From assembly GCA_003550325.1 (NCBI GenBank), contig QKWP01002086.1:8847-72846 (forward strand): a stretch of DNA of 64,000 nucleotides, given 5' to 3'. Within the stretch, counting starts at the first letter, position 1. The number at the start of each line of letters is the position of its first letter. Below the pieces are notes generated by a model. That model saw nothing but the letters and a program-made list of their open reading frames with translations. It made no database searches and was not told where the DNA came from. Origin of the DNA: Gigaspora rosea. Taxonomy: Eukaryota; Glomeromycota; Glomeromycetes; Diversisporales; Gigasporaceae. The position numbers and the translations under genes are program-made. Positions 52,770 through 64,000 of the stretch are shown here, piece after piece.

Positions 52770-53115
52770 CTATTTATTCCCCGAGACGGTGGGAATAATG
52801 AAATATTTCCCCAGTGGCATATGTTGTGCGCTTTGCGCCCCATAAGTGCGCCATTGGGGAATATTTTAATTATTTCCCCGGCACGGCGGAATAAATGAGT
52901 TATTCAACGTTTCTGACAGGGACTCGTGTTATTAATTATTTTTATCATTTTCTTTGTCTCCCTTTACATTTTTAACTTTTCGGGGAAATAACAAATGCCT
53001 GTTATCACCCCGTGGAAACAACAAATAAGAAAAAAAAAGGAAAAAAATTCATGATAAAAATTATGATTAATAACACGTAAATCCCCGTCATGCGATCATA
53101 ATGAAACGTGGAATA
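52770..53115. repeat. Inverted-repeat block with CCCC motifs
   Basis: ATTTCCCCAGTGGC and GCGCCATTGGGGAATATTTT form a hairpin near 52790-52870. A second set (CGGGGAAATAAC, ATCCCCGTCATG) follows. It is probably a foldback element, with ends unresolved. Confidence 0.45.
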
Positions 53116-55221
53116 ATAATTATTTTATTATTGTTATTTATTATTATTATTATTATTATGTTATTATTTCTTATCATTATTATCATTATTTATTATAATT
53201 ACAATTATTATTATGATTTTTATTATTAACTTACAATTATTAACTTATTAATTTAATTATCAATTTATTAATTTAATTATTACGTTTATGATTTAATACT
53301 TTATCCATATAGTGATGAAAATGGAAATTTGAAAGATTCAAAAAATTTAATAAATTTACCAAAAATTAGTTATGAAGAACCAAATATAAATTATACTCTG
53401 ATCACGATTGTGCCAACATTTGAAAATGGATTTGGCAAGTTTTAATTATACGACTCCCTACTTTAATATTACTCCAAGAATCGGGCTTTGCGCGATAACT
53501 ATATCCTACAACCAAACGAGAGATAATCAAAAAATTGTTATCTATCAAACAGAACTACCCATTGACTCTGTTTCCTGTGGTGAGACTGACTAATTCATTC
53601 AATGTATTGCTCCATCCGATTCAATTATGGAACATGAAATGGAACATACCACGTACGAATTCAAATGTATCCATCAGGAATTGTATTCCCAACTCACGAA
53701 ATTTATGTGCTACAAAGTAGGAGTTGGAAAGCAAAAATGACATCATTAAGTGATCTTATAATTGATTTTACAGAATATAACAATACGGATAAAAATATTT
53801 ATTATAATATTTTATATTATAATGCAACTTCGTCTCCCTTTAAACAACGGAATTCTTTTATTCGTACAAATTACTTTAGTGTTAATGCTGTTACACAGAA
53901 TCATACTTTTCTACTTGGTTCACCCAAAACAACTAATAATATTTCTTGGTCTTTGCTCACTATTTCATTACTTAATTCCAATGGTTGAGTATATTATTTT
54001 AATTTTTAACCTAATTTATTTAATATTTATGCGATATTAATGCAACTCTATTTAGATTATAGTTATGATAATGTTTTTATAAACAAAACTATTCCTTCAA
54101 TCAATGATTCTGTCAATTCATCAACAATCTTCCTAAACATCACCTTCAATTATCCTGTTGCTTTGTCGGCGCCAACTAGTTGCATCACCATTTACAAAGC
54201 CTCCGATAACAGCATTAGACAAAGGGTTTCAACAACAATGCATAATATTATTAACATCAGTCCAGATGGACTTAGCCTTATTATAAAAGTTATTCGAAGC
54301 ACATTCAACGAATATGATGAATATTATTTTGTGTCGATGGATAATAATTTCGTTAAAGGTGCCGAATGGAGTGAACCTTTAAGAGGAATTCATGATGGTA
54401 TTTGGATTCTTAAAACTGGTAATATATTTTTTCATTTAAATTTTAGAATTTATTATTGCTTAATGCTTTTACCTTTTGGACTATTAGATATGCCTAAAAA
54501 TCGAAAGTCAATCTCAAGTAGTGCGCATTATGTTTACGTTCATTTAAAATACTTCACATGATTCTTATTGGTAATTCCTTGCAGATAAAGCTATTGTGGG
54601 TTTAGTACGTATCACCCAAGAAGCCTCCAAAAAATTATTAGCATTCAAAAATAATAAATCAGCATACATAGTATATATTGATAGTTTATTGAATGATATT
54701 GCTCAGAAAGTGCCAATAAATCGTTCACGTTTAAGCTTTAATAATAGTGTCCAGATATTTCAAGATCAAATCTATATTCCGATCCGTAAGATCAAACAAA
54801 AAAAATAAAAATGAAAAAACCGCTGCGGAATTAGCTTCAGATTTGGCCTAAATGATTAGGTTCAAAAATATCACTACCATTTCTTTTGGTGTGGCAGATG
54901 ATTTAGATCAGAGTTATGACGTTAAATTACCTGGTAGGTTTATGATCTAGTTCAATATGTTGAAAGCTGAATAAGTACTAATTTCGTGTCATAGGGTTTA
55001 TACAAAATAAATGGAATGAATACAAGGCACAAATGATCGCTGTGATTATGGTGAGATTATGCTTTTTGTAATGTTTAGATTATTATTCCATATACTAAGT
55101 TATAAGGTAATTTTTTTATTAATATTCTTTTATGAGCTTTTATCTTGAATATTAAAAGCAATTTTTTGTTTCAAAAAGTTAGAATCGAATTGGTTCGAGA
55201 TAATAAATTCTGCTATATATA

Positions 55222-55518
55222 TGGGTCCGTTGCAGTAGAAAGGGCCGAAACTCGGTTTGAGAAAATAGTGGTTATTTTTTCGGGCTGATCCGGGTTAATA
55301 AAAAATTGTGCGATTTGATTGGTTGTCTATATCGGGTAATCTCGTGACGTACAAGTCATCTAAAAAGTTTTTTTTTAAAATATCTTGGTTTTTTATTATG
55401 CAAACCAATTTCCATTTATAATTGAAAGTATAGCCCACCTCAAGATTAATCCGAATCTTGAAAGAACTCAATTTTGATTTTTAGAAGAGTTTGGGCCCTT
55501 TCTACTGCAACGGTCCCA
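55222..55518. mobile_element. 297-bp MITE in exon 6 of locus B
   Basis: The TIRs TGGGTCCGTTGCAGTAGAAA and, inverted, TGGGACCGTTGCAGTAGAAA lie inside a TATATATA target. Locus A (4248-4257) is empty. A short TA-rich duplication of 2-4 bp is possible. Confidence 0.88.
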
Positions 55519-58500
55519 TATACTTGGATTAATCATTCCTAATTTTATTTTTTTCAATACTATTCGTCATTAACTATTCTGATGAAGTACCCGGGCTATA
55601 CAGGCTAAGGTATTATGCAAAATAAAGTTATTTTTGTTGTCATTAAATTAATGCTAAATTATTGCCACATTTATTTTGTTATTTGTAAAGCACAATTTGA
55701 AGTGTACTCGTTCTATGTGTTCCATTATTCATAAACTTTTGCATCATAGTCGTTACCATTTATAAAGGAATCATAGATCTTATTATTGGAGAAAATTTTA
55801 AAGAATGGATTATGAAATATCGAAATTTAATAGCTATATTCATTATTCTAATAATAACTGATTTTGAATATTTGAAAATTTTGAAATACATACTAAAAGT
55901 TTTGACCGGCATGTGAAACTTGAATATATATTTGAAGTAGCAATATATATGGTGCATACTTTGATATATTTTTTAGAAATATCCCACAAATCATTATTCA
56001 AGTGAGTAAATATTTAACGTTATATAATCTATGAAATTAATTCTATTCACAATAATGTTTCGGTTAATATATCAAGGCATTGATGGCACTATATCTACCC
56101 ATATTATTAATTTGATTTTCTGTTCAATTATAATATTATTTAAAAAGATGATGTATTACGATTTCGTTTTGGTATATAACTGGGTTCCACTTCTTTGGCT
56201 TGTCACGTCTAGCATTAAGTTTTTCATGACGACCTGTTGCTTTGTGTGCAAAAGAACAATTTTATATATTATCAAGTGAGTATAACAATAATATCTATTT
56301 AATTTGCTTTATTAATAACCAAATTTATTCTGATAAATAAATTCAATAGATGGTTAGTACGATCTTCTAATTATTTTATAAAATTAGCATTTGCTATCAC
56401 ATATCACCTCTAAACGCGCTTATTATTATTCATATGAAAGGGAGTAAGTATTAATGTTCATATGAATGAATTAATTAATAAGAAACAACAATTAAATATA
56501 TTTTTTAATCAATTTATAAGTATTATTAATTCGTAAGTATAAATTTTCATCTGCCAAAAAGGCTATGTATTCAATATTAATTTATGGCATCATCGATCGA
56601 TTAAATGATTAAATGAGATGTCAATATACAATTAATACATTTTATCATTTTGCTATTAATCAAAAGCATTAATATAATTTTAATAATTTATATTTCATAA
56701 AAAGATGCAATTTTTATGGAATATGTATAAAATGCAAACGCCCAAATATTTCTCCAACGTGGTGCAAATTATGTGACCCTTTAAAAGCAACCAAAGGGTG
56801 GACAAGTGGAAACAAAGATCTTGATGAATATATTAAAGGACTTCAAATCAAAGTGTAGAATACGAAAAGATGATTGAGTGGATTCCGTTTGAAAGACTAA
56901 TCAATTTACAAAAAATTAGAGAAGAATCAGAGACAGTATTTATGGCGACGTGGATAGATGGTATAAGGATAATTAAAGGTGAACTTGTGGAACGTACTCA
57001 GTCACGTATTGAATCATGTGGCGTTAACCTTAAAATAATGCATTATTTTCAAAATAGTGATTTGCTTATAAAAGAAGTAAGTTACTTTATTACGGTATTG
57101 CATTGTTCATAACTAATAACGATGCTAATAGTACGTTAAACCTTTATTATAAGCTTAAAAATTATATACAACAAGAAAGAAATGTTATATATGGAATTAC
57201 TCAAAATACAGAAACAAATCAATATATAATTGTAATGCCAGATAAATTTAGTTCTAGAAGAAACGATTTAAATGGAATATGCAAGTTCTGTGGACATTAC
57301 AATACTTCTCCTGCTTGGTGCCAATCCTGCGATCCTTTGAGAGTAACTCAAGAATGGACAAGTGAAAACGAAGAGATTAATAATTTGATTAAAGAATACC
57401 AATTTAAAACTGTAGAATATGAAAAGGTGATTGAATGGATTCAATTCGATAAATTAATTAATCTGCAAGAAATTAAAGCAGAATCAGATATTGTATTCGT
57501 GGCAACCTGGGTCAAAGGTGTACGAACAATTAAAGGTGAATCTGGCAAATTTACACAGTCGCGCACTATATCATCTGTTGATCTTATGAAATTTAATTAT
57601 TCACAAACAAACACTTTGGAACTTTTAGAACATGTGAGCTAAAAATTATTTATATGCTTCTAGTTTATTGTTTGAAATATTAAACTATTACTTAATTAAT
57701 TAATAATATTATCTTAGTTTAAAGCTTTTATGGAATTAGAGAAATATAGAATATATGGAATAACCCAAAATGCAGAGACTGGGCAATACATGCTTGTAAT
57801 AGATTTTTATAATGACAAAAGAAAGTCAGTTAATGGAATATGTGAACACTGTAAGCGATACAATACCAATCCAGCTTGGTGTCAATTATGCGATCCTCCA
57901 AAAGTGGTCCAAGAAACAAGTGACGATAAAAACATAGATGATTGCATTAAGGAATTTCAACTTAAAGCTACGACATTTGAAAACGTTATTGAATGGATTC
58001 CATATAATAGGCTAGATAATATTAAAGTGATTGGTAGAGGAGGGTTTGGTACGGTATATTCATCAATTTGGTTAGATGGTAAACGAATGTTTGAAGGTGA
58101 TGATGATTTGGGTTATGTACGATATCGTAAAAAACCCTGTGAGGTTGCTCTTAAACATTGCCTGGTTCTCAAACAAACTCCTTCGAGTTTTTAAATGAGG
58201 TAAGTCAAAATTATTTGCTTACAATACGTTATTTAAGGACATGTATGTGTGATAGTTTGAATCAATGTTGGAAATATTATGTTCTCATGTTCTCATGAGA
58301 ACATGCCTTTAAATTTGAGTGCATTTGATATCTGTAAATGTTATCTATGAAAAAAATTTCAACATAATAATCGAAAAATATGGTTGCCGTCAATGGATTG
58401 CCATTTCGAAAAAAAATTAATGCCTCAACTTTCATCGTCCATATCTCGGTAAATTTCGAAGCTATTTTCATACTTTAATAGTCAAAAGAACTTAGATCTT

Positions 58501-59206
58501 AAGCTTTCTTTTGGCTATTAAATCATGAGAATTGCTTTGAAATTCATCAGGATATGAATGATTAAAGTTATTGCATTAATTTTTTTCGAAATGCCAATCT
58601 GCTTGATTTCTATTGACGGCAGCCCATATGTTCTCCATATAAGTATAATAGCATAATTCTATATAGAATTAGAAATGGAAATCATCAAAATCATCCGAAA
58701 AGAAAATGAATGACATAAAAAACGAGATAAATTTCCGACATGCTCCGAACTAAGAATTTTAATAAAATAGGATATAGACAAATTTTGCTGATGAGAACAT
58801 AAATAAATTTCTGAGAACATTAAATTAAGAAAATTACTACGATTCGCAGGCTGTAAATTCAAACCCCGTTTCAAAAAAGTTTTCTATTTAAGTTAGGGTA
58901 GGTTAAAGTTATAATAAATAACATTCTTTATAGTAATATTTAGCAAGGAATTTTTTACTTATAACACCAAAGGCGGTTTCATAAGTTAGATTTTGTGTTA
59001 TAAGCAATTTTTTGAATTTTTTTTTTTTGTAAAAAAAACTTTGTTTTTGTTATACAAAGAAAATTTGCAGATCGTGCTAATTCTGCAATTTTGATTGGTT
59101 AGATTCAGGGCTGTGAATTTCACAGCCTGTTAAGATTAGCAATACTCTTATATTTGTTCTCATGAGAACATAAATCTCAAAATAGATTTCCAACACTGGT
59201 TTGAAT

Positions 59207-61506
59207 TAATGATGCCTGACGCATGACGCAACCTGCGTCATTGACGCATGACGAAACCATTTCGTCAGGCAACTTCAAATTGCGAATTGACGAATGACGA
59301 AACCCATGACGCATGACGAAACCCACGACGCATGACGAAACACATGATGCAGAACCCATGACGCATGACGAAACCAATAATAAATAACAAAACCCATGAT
59401 GATTTTGATGAAGCATAAGCTATTATTCATTTCTTTCATAAAGAAATAAATTAGTCCATGCAAAGTTAATTTTTTGTTCATTATTATATCTTCCCAGTTT
59501 CTATCTTTTTGACATCGATCCGACATTGCCTGATGATTTCCAACAATCACCCAGATATATCCGATAGGTGTTCTACGAATTGGCAGTGTTATTATTATGT
59601 ATTATTTTATGTATTTCTTATTTTGGCATAGTTTGTGGCATAGTTGGGTGATTTTAACCCTCAACGAGGGTACCCTACTGGTACCCTCAACGAGCGATAT
59701 AAACTATCGGCGAGTGTATGAACCTCTCAGCGAGTGAATTAAACACATCCTACGCGAATTTTACAGGAAGGTCACCAAAATTCCGGGTCGTATGTGTCGG
59801 ATCTAGGACAGCGTTTAGCCTTAGCTGTATGATCTTGGGTAGTGCTCGTACCCGGATAACTTTTTATCCGAAAGGTTGTAACTTTTAACAAAATTAAATA
59901 ACCGGTTTTATATCCTATTCAAATAAAAGGATAACGGTTATATCCGGATAAGATATTTATATGATTGTTGATTTATATATACAGTATTAATGCATAAATC
60001 AAATAAAGTAACTCTATAATAATAAAGTAAAAAAAAATTTGAAAAATAAATAAATAAATAAATAAAAACGAATAAAAATGAATCACTATATGCTCGTCTA
60101 AATATTAAATGCTAGCTTTCATACATTAAAAGAATAATTCTAATATTCATATATATTTTAACAATGTAATTAATAATTTTTGCATTCCCTGCGTAGAACA
60201 CATCCACATTTGTTTTTCGGCAACGGCAGGAATCTGGTCGGGTGTCATGTCTAGAAGATAATTACTAAATTTTTTTTAAACAAACATAAATTTATCTTTT
60301 TCGACATAAAAAACTTGCATCCCCAAGTTATTCCTATTTTGTTTTGGCATGAGAAGTTCTTCTGTTACGCTAATACAAAAAAATAATGACGAAACAATAA
60401 AAGAATAATCTTTATATATATTAATGAAAAAAAATCAAAAAAAACTGAAAGCCAGTATAAGTTTAAAGTGTAATTTATTTATATCATCTATTAAATAAAT
60501 ATAATAAACAAACGAAATATTAAAATCATGTTCTTATTTAAAATAAATTAAATTTATGACGTAGACAAGTTTTACACCGAGTGATGCTAGTATATAAATA
60601 ATACGCAAATTAAAATTTTTATTATAATTGTATTTTCCCTATATCTGATATTATCCTATATTATATCTTAAGTTAACCGGATACCTCAATAATTTATCTG
60701 TTTATCAGTTTTATAATTCGGGTATCCGGATAGCCTAACAGTTAACCGGTTATTGTACCCTGGGTATGACCACTAATCTTGGGGCAAAATCGATCGATTC
60801 CGATCTAGCCGACCATGGTTCCGATGCACTCCGACGTATCCCGACCCGGAATTTGGTGACCCCCCGTATGAGTTGATCCTACGTTCCGCTGTTGCTAGTG
60901 AAATGCTAGCAATAAAAAATAATCTGTTTAGATTCAGTATAAAAGCTTCTTAAATTGACAAGGGTTTCATCATCTGATCACTCTGTAATTCTGTAATTTT
61001 GACAAATCAAAATTTAAGATCAAGTGTAACGTGATAATCAAAACAAATGTGGTTTGTTTTCTAAGTAAAATACGTGTAAATTTAAGGCTAAAAAAACCGC
61101 GTTGTAATTAGGGTTAGGGTTTGAAAAATATAGTGGCCATTGTGGTTATTAGTAAAATTTCACGAGAAACATTTTTAATTAGAACGCAATAGATGGTTTC
61201 CTAATAAAAATTTAGAGCTACTGTTTTTTGTAAAAAATTTTTACGTTACACCTGACAATCGGTTAAAATTACAGGTTGTGAACAATTTTTTTGTGTTGGA
61301 GAGCTAGGGTGTTAGTTTCACCAATAGTCAGGGCTGCGTCAGGAGTTTCGTCAATCGTCAAGGGTTTCGCCAATCGTCAAGGGTTTCGTCAATCGTCAAG
61401 GGTTTCATCAAGCGTCAAGGGTTTCGTCAATCGTCAAGGGTTTCGTCAGACGCAAATTTGACGAAACCTTTCGTCAACACGAAAATAATTGCGTCAGGCA
61501 TCATTA
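59207..61506. mobile_element. 2.3-kb hAT-like element in kinase intron 3
   Basis: Perfect 17-bp TIRs, TAATGATGCCTGACGCA, are flanked by GTTTGAAT and GTTTGGAT (59199-59206 and 61507-61514). Locus A near 8197-8204 is the empty site. The left end repeats CATGACGCATGACGAAACC and the right end repeats GGGTTTCGTCAATCGTCAA. It is the same family as 45340-46977. The extra length is a nested element. No transposase frame is found. Confidence 0.93.
59840..60775. mobile_element. 936-bp hAT-like element nested in the previous one
   Basis: The ends TAGTGCTCGTACCC and, inverted, TAGTGGTCATACCC (12 of 14 match, YARNG type) are flanked by a perfect 8-bp duplication, ATCTTGGG. The sister element at 45340-46977 lacks it. 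The subterminal parts carry CCGGATA and AACCGGTTA motifs. It is non-coding. Confidence 0.9.
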
Positions 61507-62583
61507 GTTTGGATCGCTTTTGATAATTTTTAAGTGAAAATAATATCTCCCTGGTGTGTTATCACACACAAATACAGTAATTGTAAATATACAGGATATA
61601 ATCTTATAAAGTTTTATTCAAATATTCTTTCTAGTTTAAAAATCATATGCAATGTAGATTAGAAGGAAGTGCACTTGAAGTGTATGGATTGACTCAGAAT
61701 ACAAAGGATGGTCAATATATGATGGTATATCAATATGCCAATAGAGGAAATCTTCATGACTTTTTAACTAATAATTTTAGAGAACTTGTATGGCGAAAAA
61801 AATTAAAGCAACTTGCAGATATATCTCATGATTTATCTCGAATCCATAAAGCAACACTTATTCATGGTGACTTTCACAGTGGCAATGTTTTATAAAACCA
61901 AGATATCGATGGAAATATAATTTCGTACATTTCAGATCTAGGATTATCTAGAAAGCAAAATGAGCATGATTCGAAAGGTGCTGTTTATGGAATCATGCCA
62001 TATGTTGCTCCAGAAGTACTTGAAGGCCAGCAACATGCACAAGAAGCAGATATTTATGATTTAGGCATTATTATGACAGAAATAACAACTGGAGAAAGTC
62101 CTTATAATGAGGTTAAGCTCGATTTGGAACTTGCATTAAAAATTTGCAATGGACACGTCCAGAATTTTCAGAAGGAACTCCTGATTGCTATGTTGAGTTA
62201 GCTAAAAAATGCATAGATTTAAATCCACAAAATCGGCCAACTGCTGAAGATGTTTATTCAAAAATTAATCAATGGAAACCAATTTTAGAATCAGAAATTT
62301 TGACAGATAAAGAAGAACTTGATATAAAGGAGAAATTCATTGATGCTGACAGGATAATTAAGCAAACATCGCTAAAATCTTTATCAATATCTCAGAATAA
62401 ATATTGCAGTGCATTAATTGATGTGCCAAGAATAGTAGAGCGTCTTAAAGGTACTACTAGTACTAAATTATTTTACATTACTTTTACATTTAATACATTG
62501 GTATTGAGTATTAATTTATTGGTTTTTTAGTGTCTACTAAAGTTAGTCACTCTCTTCCAGAAGTTGATATAAGCGATTATTAG

Positions 62584-63584
62584 GTTTGCATAATTTGCAA
62601 GTTTGATTGTTTTAAAAATCATTTTTTTTACTATTACTATCACGTTAGCGACGGTACTGATATAGTGATACAAAGTCAAAAGTAACTATTGTCACAAATT
62701 CTAAATTTATGACATTAGGGATTCGAATTACCCTACTAGTTTTACTAACAACTTTGTATACCGGTATAGATCGTCTTATCTTTATTAACGACATTAACAT
62801 TATTTCTAGTTATTTCTAAATTTGCTTGAATTGATTTTAAAATTATGAATTTCGGTTTTTTCAATTGATTTTTGGTGTATCCTCGTGAGCTGCCACATTG
62901 TCCATTTATCCAAAAAGGAAATTGTTTATTCCAACGTTTTATAGTACTTGAACATGTACTTGAGCATTCGTACAGTTCGATTTCTTGTATTTATAGAAAA
63001 AAAGATGTAGGCTTTGCAATTCTTTTAAGTAAGCATTTGTGAAATATTGCTCTTAATTTTTGACAATTACAGTAAAGTAATAAAGTAAAATATAAAAAAA
63101 TCGGACATTGATTCGTATCACGTGAGTTATCGCTCTTTTCGATTTAATTGGATCGTAAGTTTTTTTGAGTTCCGTAAGTCCTGTGATTTAACAACTATCC
63201 CAACAGCATCAACAGGGACAATGAAAAATATTGATTTGATTTTGAAAAAATATTTAAACTATTAGATTCAAATAGCAGAAAGAAACTTGGTAGATTAATT
63301 CTTTATTATATTTGATAAGTTATCAGTTTTGATAGGATCAGCTTTGGGAGGGAGGTTCAACTGTAACATCTTAATATCACTCTATTATATTAAAAATTTT
63401 GGCTATGTAATAAGCTATTTGGTTTTTGCTATTTTTTTTAATATAAATTCAATCTAACTTTCTTATATGTATTAACCAAATTTGAAACATATATATATAT
63501 ATATTTTGCTTTTTCGTTTTTATAGCTAAACATTAAAAAATATAGTTTTAATTAGAAACTTATTCTTTTTTATATTTGACAGTA
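62584..63584. other. 3' flank of locus B, no gene
   Basis: It is homologous to 9635-10660 and ends at the TA where the pogo-like element starts. Confidence 0.6.
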
Positions 63585-64000
63585 CAGTCAAACCTCTATA
63601 TAATCACACCCTCGGGATACAAAAAGTGGTGATTATATAGAGATGTGACTAATATAGAGGAATTCTATATAATCACTATTATAATAAAATTGCATATAAA
63701 AAAAATTGTGATTATATAGAAGTTTTAATAAATAAAAATTTAATTTTTTAAATAATTGATTATCTTTTCTACATATATAAGTTAAAATTATACTAAGCAA
63801 ATGGAAAAATGCCATATTTAACATTGTTCAGGAGACAAAATTACATATATTCTGAAATTTTCAAATAATTTGAATAACATTTTATTATTACACTTTTACA
63901 ATTTACGTTTAGGTGAAAAAAATTAAAAAAATTAAAATTTTTTTTTAACTTAATCGTAAATTATAAAAGTGTATTAATAAAATTTTAACCAAATTATCTT
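63585..64000. mobile_element. Tc1/mariner (pogo-like) element, left part
   Basis: CAGTCAAACCTCTATATAAT follows a TA, and locus A has one TA at the matching site (near 10660). The CTCTATATAATCAC motif is repeated inverted nearby. The right end lies beyond the window. Confidence 0.65.

Larger units (their letters stand above)
47131..53190. other. Repeat-rich insert in intron 2 of locus B
   Basis: Locus A has only a microsatellite here. The stretch holds a MULE-like MITE, an ATT microsatellite, a 608-bp tandem duplication, one minisatellite unit (51265-51400), two MITEs, and an inverted-repeat block rich in CCCC. The short frames (48056-48262, 49502-49705, 50827-51045, 51412-51648) have no recognisable domains. 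No gene is seen. Confidence 0.6.
44731..56413 (+). pseudogene. Locus B: ectodomain/TM gene, decayed and transposon-filled
   Basis: Exons matching locus A: 44731-45309, 46979-47128, 53313-53983, 54056-54418, 54585-54940, 54995-about 55610, about 55695-55995, 56149-56274 and 56350-56413. Lesions include an in-frame TAA and a T-run loss in exon 1, two frameshifts and a stop in exon 3, a frameshift and stop in exon 5, and indels in exon 7. A hAT-like element sits in intron 1, about 6 kb of repeats in intron 2, and a MITE in exon 6. Most splice dinucleotides survive. It cannot encode the full protein. Confidence 0.8.
56705..62583 (+). pseudogene. Locus B: zinc-ribbon kinase, disrupted
   Basis: Exons: 56705-57076, 57154-57633, 57717-58199, 61635-62450 and 62531-62583. 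The plan is the same as locus A: three ribbon plus N-lobe modules, then one C-lobe. Module 3 keeps the glycine loop GRGGFGTVY and the VAIK lysine. The C-lobe keeps HGDFHSGN and DLGLS, but a T-to-A change makes a stop just after GNVL near 61894. Exon 1 has a one-base loss near 56855. The two lesions shared with locus A are present here too. Intron 3 holds a 2.3-kb hAT-like element. Confidence 0.8.

Overview
The window looks like nuclear DNA of an arbuscular mycorrhizal fungus, most likely Rhizophagus or a close relative. The grounds are its strong AT richness, phase-preserving spliceosomal introns, a tyrosine-kinase-like family with an N-terminal C-x2-C/WC-x2-C-DP ribbon, and a LINE and many small TIR transposons of the kind found in that group. 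The species call is inference from remembered family style; no search was possible.

The standout is a minus-strand gene at about 12849-18100. Exon 1 encodes a signal peptide and ends in phase 2. It is followed by a 5.2 kb array of intron-like repeats. Each repeat ends in AG, is followed by an exon of only 3 nt (sometimes 6, 9 or 12), and then by GTAAGT-type donor. Joining the 47 microexons in the phase set by exon 1 gives an uninterrupted 58-residue cysteine-rich domain with repeated CC pairs. Here one repeat unit carries one codon, so the gene is invisible to ORF callers and looks like a minisatellite.

Layout: 1-10660 holds locus A, a nine-exon secreted/multi-membrane-spanning protein gene (1218-5160) followed by a kinase gene (5443-9634). 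The second copy, locus B (44731-62583), is bloated by transposons, and a third relic, locus C, lies at 21010-24420. All three keep the same order, ectodomain/TM gene then kinase, and all carry lesions. The A/B comparison gives exact empty sites for many insertions: two related hAT-like elements, a nested hAT-like element, and several MITEs. The stretch 10661-12848 is transposon and low-complexity DNA, 12849-18100 is the microexon gene, and 18200-25180 is repeats, a TIR element, locus C and a Harbinger-like element containing two giant palindromes.

A degenerate LINE (ORF1, endonuclease, reverse transcriptase, RNase H, zinc-knuckle tail) runs from about 25180 to 37110 and is split by two TIR elements filled with palindromic arrays. 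A 4008-bp segment (37269-41276) is repeated without visible change at 41308-45315 across a single N at 41307. This looks like an unmerged contig overlap, not a real tandem duplication. The stretch 47131-53190 is non-coding and transposon-rich, and sits inside an intron of locus B. A pogo-like element begins at 63585 and leaves the window.
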